NCBI GenBank assembly: GCA_012031455.1
Contig: JAAUTM010000138.1
Coordinates: 1-5,354, forward strand
Source of the DNA: Phycisphaerales bacterium
GTDB lineage: Bacteria > Planctomycetota > Phycisphaerae > Phycisphaerales > Phycisphaeraceae
Direction: 5' to 3'
DNA length: 5,354 nucleotides
The translations under genes and the position numbers were made by a program. The notes under the pieces are model-generated. The model made no database searches. It was not told the DNA's origin and saw nothing but the letters and a program-made list of their open reading frames with translations. Below are positions 1 to 4,824 of the stretch, one piece after another (position 1 is the stretch's first letter; each line of letters opens with the position of its first letter).

Positions 1-474
1 GTTGGGGTTCATTGTTGTCAAGGTCATAGCACGATAGGAAGAGAGAGAGGCGATATGGTAGGTATACCAAAAAGTTGGATCGATCGGGGTGATGTTGTCC
101 GTGGGGCACCAAAAACCACCCTTATATTTGGAATAGGTATCCCAGTTGAATTGGAGATACCCCGGCTTGGCCAACCGATAGTTCCATCCGGCTGCGTTGA
201 AGCCGATCCATGGAGTACCCGTAACCTCATCAGGGTCAAGTGCGTTGGGTGAGCGATGCTCGGGGTAATAATCCTTGCTGTCGCTGGCGTAAGTCATGAC
301 GGCCACGCCAAATTGCCTCATGTTCGACAAACATTGCGAGCGAACCGCGGATTCGCGGGCTTTGGCCAATGCTGGCAAAAGCAGCGCTACCAGCAATGCA
401 ATGATGCTGATGACCACCAGCAATTCGATGAGTGTGAATCCGCCAGATTTCTGCGATGATGAATGAACGCGCAT
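1..474 (-). CDS. Prepilin-type N-terminal cleavage/methylation domain protein (C-terminus beyond window)
   Basis: The minus strand is open from an ATG at 474-472 to the left edge, giving 158 codons with no stop, so the C-terminus is missing. The N-terminus [19 protein letters not shown] carries the type IV prepilin/pseudopilin signal: a short basic leader, predicted prepilin peptidase cleavage between G12 and F13, the conserved Glu at position 5 of the mature protein (E17), and a hydrophobic helix to about residue 36. After it comes [18 protein letters not shown] (48-65), then a soluble domain with a WCP motif (122-124). This is the usual plan of planctomycete and lentisphaeral secretion-G-like proteins, often annotated as H-X9-DG or DUF1559-like; the exact subfamily cannot be fixed without the C-terminus. 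The product should be anchored in the inner membrane by its N-terminal helix; its role is unknown. An AGAAAGGA ribosome site lies 7 bases upstream (482-489). It follows the regulator on the same strand after 86 bases, so co-transcription is possible. Confidence 0.88.
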   Translation of the reverse strand, partial: MRVHSSSQKSGGFTLIELLVVISIIALLVALLLPALAKARESAVRSQCLSNMRQFGVAVMTYASDSKDYYPEHRSPNALDPDEVTGTPWIGFNAAGWNYRLAKPGYLQFNWDTYSKYKGGFWCPTDNITPIDPTFWYTYHIASLSSYRAMTLTTMNPN

Positions 475-481
475 GATTCCA

Positions 482-489
482 TCCTTTCT
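482..489 (-). promoter_or_regulatory. Ribosome binding site of the prepilin-like gene
   Basis: AGAAAGGA on the minus strand ends 7 bases before the ATG at 474. It supports this start, which places the prepilin leader at the correct distance before the GFTLIE motif. Confidence 0.6.
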
Positions 490-560
490 AAAATGACAAA
501 TAACAGCCTCGACGTGCTGAGCCGTCTTCTTACCGAGTTCCCCAAGAACATCGGCGATGC

Positions 561-1719
561 TTAAATTGAACGAACCCTGAGGGTCGGCCGAACCAGACGC
601 AGTTGCGGACCTTCGGGCAGCTCCTGTTTGCGACGCTGCTGGAGCAAGGAAGCCAATTCCCTGCCCATTTGGAAATTGTTCTTGTTGATGGTGGCCAAGG
701 GCGGCGTGGGCTCAAATTCCCGCGTCGGGGCCTGGTCCCAATAATCGTCGTAACCCACCAGTGCGATGTCCTGATTAGGGACCTTCCCAAGCATTTTCAT
801 CCCGGCCGCGATCCAGGGAACCACACCGTCTGTCACGGCCATGAGCGCATCCACCGGTTCCTGCTTCACCAGCAGTGGCGCCAACGCCCCTGCCAACAAT
901 TGGGCATGGGATTGGAAAGCGGACTCATCATTAAGTCCCTCAAACCGACCTTCGGGGCAAAGCAGAGGGTCCAGCACCGTCAGGCCGGCTTCGCGCATGG
1001 CACGTTCATATCCCCGGCGACGAGCGAGTGCCCAGCGTGGCGGATTGGAGTGACCTTCAACCATGCGGATATGTTGACGACCGGTGGAAATCAGCCAGCG
1101 TGTCAGGTCGTAGCTGCCAGCTTCATGATCCGGGACCACTCGGTCATAACGCTGCAACCCCTGCTCATCGCCGAATACGGTGACCGGCACCCCGGCAAGA
1201 TCGGCGTGTTTGGCCCATTGGGCCACGCTTATTTTTGCGCCTTCCAGTTCAGGCACGATCAGACCTTGAGGATGGCTTGCAAGAAAACGATCCAAGCCAG
1301 CGAGATCGAGGTTGTTGATGTCAAGGATCATCGCATGAGACTGTTCCTGAGCTAAACCGTGCATCACCCCGGAGGTGACGTAACCTGACCAGCCGTAGCC
1401 GACCGGATCATCACTGACCTGCGTGGTTTGGGAAATAACCAGCACGGATTGAGCCAGAAGACCAGCTTCGGTGGCTTTACGGGTGGCGATGGGTGCGGGT
1501 TCTCCCGCCATGGTTGATGAACAGGCCTTCCTGCTCCATGACCTTGATGGCCCGCTGCACGGTCCCCAGCCCCACTTCGAGCTTGGCGGAGATTTCGCGC
1601 TCAGGAGGAAGCATATCGCCGGGGCGAAGCACACCATCATCCACCCACTGCCGAAGCAGCCGAATCGCCCGAGAGCGGGGGGATTCATTGGTAAATCGCT
1701 GGGCAGTTGAGGGAATCAT
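561..1719 (-). CDS. GntR-HTH/LacI-type sensor transcriptional regulator (AraR-like), interrupted by a frameshift
   Basis: Two overlapping minus-strand frames together make one regulator. Frame A starts at ATG 1719 and encodes a GntR-type winged helix: about residues 15-76, with [19 protein letters not shown] and [18 protein letters not shown], ending GGRTRT before a stop at 1479-1477. Frame B runs to the TAA at 563-561 and encodes a LacI/GalR-type periplasmic-binding-like sensor domain, from [13 protein letters not shown] through [11 protein letters not shown] and [14 protein letters not shown] to the C-terminal RPTLRVRS. Removing one base in the C-rich stretch read between 1499 and 1491 joins them as [18 protein letters not shown] and gives a 385-residue protein. 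That is the architecture of Bacillus AraR, a sugar-released repressor; the effector here is unknown. An AAGGA (1734-1730) precedes the start by 10 bases. An ATG at 1688 opens frame B but would lack the DNA-binding domain, so it is not the real start. The gene diverges from the PEP-CTERM genes and may repress itself through the repeat at 1753-1781. Confidence 0.85.
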
Positions 1720-1752
1720 GGTGGTGTAGTCCTTGTCAAGAAGAGCGTGTGG

Positions 1753-1781
1753 TTCAAATATACCTCAAACTTATATTCGAA
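1753..1781. promoter_or_regulatory. Inverted repeat, candidate operator for the regulator
   Basis: TTCAAATATA (1753-1762) and TATATTCGAA (1772-1781) form an inverted repeat with 9 of 10 positions matching and a 9-base spacer. It spans the predicted promoter of the divergent regulator gene. GntR/LacI-type repressors commonly autoregulate through such dyads, so this is the best operator candidate. A separate perfect 10-base palindrome, CAAGTACTTG, lies immediately beyond it at 1783-1792 and is an alternative site. Confidence 0.45.
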
Positions 1782-1785
1782 TCAA
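1757..1785 (-). promoter_or_regulatory. Predicted sigma-70-type promoter of the regulator gene
   Basis: Read on the minus strand, TTGATT (1785-1780) and TATATT (1762-1757) are separated by exactly 17 bases. Both are close to the TTGACA/TATAAT consensus. Transcription would start near 1750 and leave a leader of about 30 bases before the ATG at 1719. The promoter lies inside the inverted repeat described separately. Confidence 0.5.
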
Positions 1786-2026
1786 GTACTTGGATCAAAA
1801 TGTTAATAATTGACCCAACCGCCCAGCACACCTTACCTATTTTGTCAAATCATCCTCATGGATTATAGGCATGATGAATTGATTCATGCCTTTGCAGAGG
1901 GATTTTGATAAGGAAAATTGAGCATATAGAATAATAAAATCACAACGAATCAAAGTGCAAAATGCCAAGATTGCGACGCTTACCCGTGCCCATCCATCAG
2001 GCCTGCAGATATTTTGACTAAGATGT

Positions 2027-2055
2027 TTGCATTTGACCCAAGAAGCGGGTATATT
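2027..2055 (+). promoter_or_regulatory. Weak promoter candidate for PEP-CTERM 1
   Basis: TTGCAT (2027-2032) and TATATT (2050-2055) are 17 bases apart. The -10 is good but the -35 matches only in TTG. A competing sigma-54-like reading (GG at 2068-2069, ten bases, then GC at 2080-2081 within TTGCA) lies just downstream, so the true start of transcription is uncertain. Confidence 0.28.
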
Positions 2056-2112
2056 CAAATTCACAGCGGATTGTGTGTTGCAATCCAAGATGTAAGAGTT
2101 TCATTCATATTG

Positions 2113-2120
2113 AAGGAGGT
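2113..2120 (+). promoter_or_regulatory. Strong ribosome binding site of PEP-CTERM 1
   Basis: AAGGAGGT is fully complementary to the 16S anti-Shine-Dalgarno end and sits 5 bases before the ATG at 2126. It fixes the start codon. Confidence 0.8.
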
Positions 2121-2125
2121 CGGAC

Positions 2126-2695
2126 ATGTTTAATCGTCGAAATGCTTGGTTGGCGGGATGTGTATCGGTGCTGGGTCTGGCTGTCGGTTCGGTGAACGCA
2201 GGGCTGATCAACTTTGAAGAACTGCCCGGCGATGAATCGGCTATCGCCACTGATTACCAGCCGGTCGGTCTGCCTGTGGGCGTGAGCACCACTTTCACCG
2301 ATGGCTTCCTGGGTAGCTTTGCTGGCGAGCCTGGTTCGGATGGCGGCTTGTACGTTTTCATTGAAGTCGCCGATGGGACCATCAGCTTCAGCGGCGATGT
2401 GGAAGTCCCCAGCCTGTTCTTGGATGGTACTTATCTTGGCTTTGGCGGCTTTGCAAACGGAACAGTGACCGGATTGCTTGATGGCAACACTGTGTGGACA
2501 GGCAGCGTCGCCCAAGGCGCTGGCTGGACAGAAATCACCACTGGTGCAGGTCAGACCATTGATGCTTTGGCATTCAATGGCTCGTTCTTGGGCATCGATG
2601 CGGTAACGGTCAACTCAGCTGTGGTTCCTGAGCCGGCTTCGCTGGGTCTGCTGGCGGTTGGCGGGCTGATGATGCTGCGTCGTCGGGCGATGTGA
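2126..2695 (+). CDS. PEP-CTERM sorting domain-containing secreted protein 1
   Basis: This 189-residue exported protein begins with a Sec-type signal peptide: basic MFNRR, a hydrophobic core AGCVSVLGLAVGSV, and likely cleavage after NA at residue 25. The mature part is Gly-, Thr- and Asp-rich, with alternating short hydrophobic stretches that suggest a beta-sandwich, and shows no catalytic motif I recognise. It opens with INFEELPGDES and ends with an AFNGSFLGIDAVTVNSA stretch typical of PEP-CTERM proteins. The C-terminus carries the sorting signal: VPEP at 167-170, a hydrophobic helix SLGLLAVGGLMML, and RRR, followed by an unusual extra Ala-Met. In known systems exosortase/archaeosortase-type enzymes cut such signals and deliver the protein to the cell surface or matrix. 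The gene is first in the rightward set and is followed by a long hairpin terminator, so it is probably its own transcription unit. Ligand and function are unknown. Confidence 0.92.
   Translation: MFNRRNAWLAGCVSVLGLAVGSVNAGLINFEELPGDESAIATDYQPVGLPVGVSTTFTDGFLGSFAGEPGSDGGLYVFIEVADGTISFSGDVEVPSLFLDGTYLGFGGFANGTVTGLLDGNTVWTGSVAQGAGWTEITTGAGQTIDALAFNGSFLGIDAVTVNSAVVPEPASLGLLAVGGLMMLRRRAM
2624..2685 (+). repeat. PEP-CTERM coding cassette, copy 1
   Basis: This segment codes for the sorting signal of PEP-CTERM 1 and matches 3780-3841 at 56 of 62 bases by direct comparison. Five of the six differences are silent; the sixth changes Met to Ile. The first 22 bases also resemble the start of the third signal at 4568. 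Confidence 0.75.
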
Positions 2696-2741
2696 TGACA
2701 AGTGTTCGAATTCAATGACTCTTGATTCTGTTGAGAATTTC

Positions 2742-2809
2742 GAGGGGGCGGGTATTCGCAAAATCATCGGCCTTGGGTGATCCAACCGAGTATCCGCCCT
2801 CTTCTCTTT
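2742..2809 (+). terminator. Long hairpin terminator after PEP-CTERM 1
   Basis: Positions 2743-2758 (AGGGGGCGGGTATTCG) pair with 2787-2802 (CGAGTATCCGCCCTCT) along 16 pairs, three of them G-U, enclosing a 28-base loop. The 3' arm runs into the pyrimidine-rich tail TTCTCTTT. It lies 47 bases past the stop codon. The stem is strong; the tail is not a pure U-run and the loop is larger than usual. Confidence 0.7.
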
Positions 2810-3012
2810 ACTGTTCCAGTTTATTGATTCTGTCGGTTGTGATGCAAGCACGTGTTGATTTCCAGATGGTCTAAGCTTTGAAGTTGGGGTGTTTCATGAT
2901 CCGTCTCACACATCAGGCACCAATGGGGATTACAAGCATAGTCATGAGAATCGCATTGCTCGCTGCTGCCAAGTCGGCGTAGCTGAGTCTTCATGTTTTG
3001 AATGTCATTTTC

Positions 3013-3033
3013 GACAACACAACGTGTGTTGTC
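3013..3033 (+). promoter_or_regulatory. Perfect hairpin in the leader of PEP-CTERM 2
   Basis: GACAACACA and TGTGTTGTC form a perfect 9-bp inverted repeat around a 3-base centre, followed by TTCTTTC, and end 32 bases before the start codon. It could be an operator dyad or a leader hairpin. The sequence GTGTGTTG in it also occurs in the leader hairpin region of PEP-CTERM 1 (2073-2080). Confidence 0.4.
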
Positions 3034-3053
3034 TTCTTTCGAGGGCTTTGGTC

Positions 3054-3060
3054 AAGGAGG
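3054..3060 (+). promoter_or_regulatory. Strong ribosome binding site of PEP-CTERM 2
   Basis: AAGGAGG lies 5 bases before the ATG at 3066. It selects this start over the upstream in-frame ATG at 2889, which would bury the signal peptide inside the protein. Confidence 0.8.
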
Positions 3061-3065
3061 TTTCT

Positions 3066-3848
3066 ATGAGAGTCATGCAGAGGGTAAAACAAAGTTCGGT
3101 TGCTTTGGCCATCGGTTTGGGGACCACGTTGGCAGCAGGCACGGCTCAGGCCGATCTGCTGGTGTACGAAGGTTTTGATTACGCAGATGGTTCGGCCCTG
3201 TTGGCTCAATCTGGCGGCAGCGGCTGGGGCGGTGCATGGCTGGCTGACTGGGGCGGCGGTGTCTCGGTCAATACGCCCAGCTTGACCTATGGCGATCTGG
3301 ATGTCCTGGGCAATCGCGCGGTCTCGGCTTCAGAAAGTGGTTATGTCCGGGCACTGGCATTACCTGCTGAAAGTGTTGTTTATTTCAGCGGAATTATCAA
3401 AACCGGCGCCAGCGTGCCGAACTACATCGGATTTGGATTGGATTCAGGCAGCATTGGTGGTGTGTTCTTTGGCAAAGGTGGTGGTTCAACCTTTTGGCAG
3501 ATCGAAAAGCTTTGGGGCGGCACCAGTGCCAATAGCACCGTGAGAGTCACTCCCGATCAAACCGTACTGCTGGTCGGCAAGGTTGAGTATACCGGGGCCA
3601 ATCAGGTTACTGCCAGCCTTTGGGTTAATCCGACCACTGCGATGGAGCCCGGTAGCGCAGACGCAACGTATGCGACGACTGCTGGTACTTTCAACCGGTT
3701 CTTCGTCATGGGCAATAGCTATGAAGCCGACGAAATCCGGATCGGGACGACTTTTGCTGATGTGACACCGGGAATGCTGGTTCCCGAACCTGCTTCGCTG
3801 GGGCTGCTGGCGGTTGGCGGACTGATAATGCTGCGTCGTCGTCGTTGA
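3066..3848 (+). CDS. PEP-CTERM sorting domain-containing secreted protein 2 (LamG-like)
   Basis: This is a 260-residue exported protein. The signal peptide has a basic start (MRVMQRVKQ), a hydrophobic core to about residue 25, and a GTAQA cleavage site before D30. The mature N-terminus VYEGFDYADGS (33-43) with the following GGSGWGGAW, and the stretch DEIRIGTTFADVTP (222-235) just before the sorting signal, are recurrent in planctomycete proteins with a laminin-G/concanavalin-like jellyroll. That fold often binds carbohydrate; binding here is inferred. The C-terminus is a clean PEP-CTERM signal (VPEP from 239, a hydrophobic helix, then RRRR at the end). No catalytic residues are recognisable. 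It lies between PEP-CTERM 1, from which it is separated by a terminator, and PEP-CTERM 3, 105 bases downstream with no convincing hairpin terminator between them (only a T7 run near 3885). Genes 2 and 3 may therefore share a transcript. Confidence 0.92.
   Translation: MRVMQRVKQSSVALAIGLGTTLAAGTAQADLLVYEGFDYADGSALLAQSGGSGWGGAWLADWGGGVSVNTPSLTYGDLDVLGNRAVSASESGYVRALALPAESVVYFSGIIKTGASVPNYIGFGLDSGSIGGVFFGKGGGSTFWQIEKLWGGTSANSTVRVTPDQTVLLVGKVEYTGANQVTASLWVNPTTAMEPGSADATYATTAGTFNRFFVMGNSYEADEIRIGTTFADVTPGMLVPEPASLGLLAVGGLIMLRRRR
3780..3841 (+). repeat. PEP-CTERM coding cassette, copy 2
   Basis: Partner of 2624-2685, 56 of 62 bases identical, encoding VPEPASLGLLAVGG and the following helix and arginines. 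The rest of the two proteins shows no comparable similarity. Confidence 0.75.
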
Positions 3849-3917
3849 GTCATCAACGGGTCGCTGCAGGTGGTTAAGTATGAATTTTTTTATCAACCGT
3901 GTATATGAGTCTACGTT

Positions 3918-3939
3918 AAGTGAATCGAAACACTTTTTT
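3918..3939 (+). other. Short hairpin plus T-run in the leader of PEP-CTERM 3
   Basis: AAGTG (3918-3922) and CACTT (3931-3935) can form a 5-bp stem with an 8-base loop, directly followed by TTTT. It ends 14 bases before the start codon. It resembles a weak terminator or attenuator, but the stem is too short to be confident. Confidence 0.25.
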
Positions 3940-3953
3940 GAGGGAGTCAATGT

Positions 3954-4636
3954 ATGTTATGTAAACTTGATTTGAGATGTTTGGCTACCGTATCGGTGCT
4001 GGGAATGACGATTACCACGCTGGCTCACGCTGACACCATCGTGGTGAGTTTTGGTCCTGGCTCAAACTCGAACTCGTTGGTCGGGTTCACTGCTGATAAT
4101 TCTCAGCAAATCACTTACAACCTGCTGGAACGTAATACGCTTGCTAATCTCAGCGACATCAATGGCACTGCCACAAGCGTCTCGGTCACTAGTGGACCCC
4201 CTTTGTCAATTTTGGCCATGGAGGTGGAACCTCAACCCTCACCGGGGCGGTCGCTTCCATCTTCCCCGTCGATGCCGCCACCAGCAGCTATTGGTGGTTT
4301 ACCCCGTACAACATCACCTTTACCGGCTTGGATGATAATACCGTCTATACATTCGATATTTTGGGTACCATCACCGACGCCAATCAGCAGAACAACATCA
4401 CCAACTACGCCATCGGCGCACTTTCTGGCAATCAGAATGTAGTGGCAAACCAAGACCAGTTGGTGACCTTCAACAATGTCTCGCCCACTGGCGGCATCGT
4501 GACGCTTACAGTCACCCCAGTCTCCGGCCTGAGTTACATCAATGCTGCACGAATCTCCACTGGTCCAGTTCCTGAACCTGCTTCGCTGGCTGCTTTGCTG
4601 GCCATGGGCGGTCTTGCTCTGATTCGTCGTCGTTAA
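3954..4636 (+). CDS. PEP-CTERM sorting domain-containing secreted protein 3, interrupted by a frameshift
   Basis: The gene starts at ATG 3954 with GAGGGAG 7 bases upstream; an ATG at 3950 is out of this frame. The signal peptide is MLCKLDLRCLATVSVLGMT... with an AHA cleavage site before D27. The first frame reads well through NGTATSVSVTSGP, then turns to Pro/Ser-rich text lacking family character, although it stays open to 4442. From about 4202 another frame carries the sensible continuation: FVNFGHGGGTSTLTGAVAS, SSYWWFTPYNITFTGLDD, TVYTFDILGTITDANQQN, and finally VPEPASLAALLAMGG and RRR, stopping at 4636. Adding one C to the CCCCC at 4197-4201 restores a 227-residue protein. The join also coincides with CCCTTTG, a -1 slip-type heptamer. 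The mature part looks like a beta-rich, Asn/Thr-rich secreted domain of unknown function. Its sorting helix differs from the other two (AALLAMGGLALI), so it is a more distant copy. Confidence 0.82.
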
Positions 4637-4648
4637 TCCTGCCTCCTG

Positions 4649-4711
4649 CTTTTCCTCCGGAGTGGTGGTTTGCTTTATGGGCGGATCACCACTCCGGGTG
4701 GAAAAGATTTT
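4649..4711 (+). terminator. Long hairpin terminator after PEP-CTERM 3
   Basis: An inner stem pairs CCGGAGTGGTGGT (4657-4669) with ATCACCACTCCGG (4685-4697): 13 pairs, one G-U, with a 15-base loop. An outer stem pairs CTTTTCC (4649-4655) with GGAAAAG (4700-4706) across a 1-by-2 internal loop. The tail is ATTTT. It starts 13 bases after the stop codon and separates the PEP-CTERM genes from the esterase, which would then need its own promoter. GGAAAAGATTTTCC (4700-4713) can form a small alternative hairpin. Confidence 0.72.
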
Positions 4712-4824
4712 CCGGTTGATAGTGCTGGTTGGATAGTCCGGCTGGGACGTTGTCCTGTGAAGCCGAGTGGGCGGTCACTACGCGCTGGTCGATTGAGTTT
4801 TTGGGTATTCAGATAGGTAGTTCT

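Larger units (their letters stand above)
1720..2125. other. Divergent intergenic region between regulator and PEP-CTERM 1
   Basis: This stretch of about 400 bases is AT-rich and holds no convincing gene. The 83-codon minus-strand frame at 2088-1837 has no family features and no good ribosome site. From left to right I see the regulator promoter with its inverted repeat (1753-1785), the palindrome CAAGTACTTG (1783-1792), and a 7-bp hairpin GGCATGA/TCATGCC with a 9-base loop (1868-1890) and no following T-run. Further on are a weak promoter-like pair for the rightward gene (2027-2055), a GGATTG/CAATCC hairpin (2068-2086), and a strong ribosome site (2113-2120). Confidence 0.6.
2696..3065. other. 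Intergenic region between PEP-CTERM 1 and 2
   Basis: It holds the terminator of the first gene (2742-2809), then about 200 bases in which I find no clear promoter pair, a perfect 9-bp hairpin at 3013-3033, and the ribosome site of the next gene. An open frame from 2889 is in phase with PEP-CTERM 2, but its 59 extra residues (rich in Cys, His and charged residues) would lie ahead of a good signal peptide, so it is treated as untranslated leader. Confidence 0.6.

Noticed and set aside
603..1355. 250-codon plus-strand open frame
   Set aside because: It lies entirely antisense to the regulator sensor domain, has no recognisable family features, and reads as the opposite-strand shadow of a well-supported gene.
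561..1688. Stand-alone 375-residue reading of the regulator starting at 1688
   Set aside because: Its first 60 or so residues are the out-of-frame translation of the GntR winged-helix segment, so it would not be a functional N-terminus.
1868..1890. GGCATGA/TCATGCC hairpin as a terminator
   Set aside because: No T-run follows on either strand, and no gene ends nearby; left as an unexplained dyad.
1837..2088. 83-codon minus-strand frame in the divergent intergenic region
   Set aside because: No ribosome site of note, no domain, and amino acid composition unlike the neighbouring genes; the region looks regulatory.
2944..2985. Tiny ORF beginning MRIALLAAAKSA
   Set aside because: It looks like the start of a signal peptide but stops after 12 codons and lacks a ribosome site.
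2889..3065. 59-codon upstream extension of PEP-CTERM 2
   Set aside because: The start at 3066 has a near-perfect ribosome site and a proper signal peptide; the extension has neither and would bury the signal peptide.
3486..3950. 154-codon minus-strand frame
   Set aside because: Antisense to PEP-CTERM 2, whose signal peptide, ribosome site and sorting tail are clear; no support for a gene on the other strand.
4205..4442. Continuation of the first frame of PEP-CTERM 3 to a stop at 4442
   Set aside because: The translation becomes Pro/Ser-rich without family character, while the alternative frame carries the beta-rich domain and the sorting signal.
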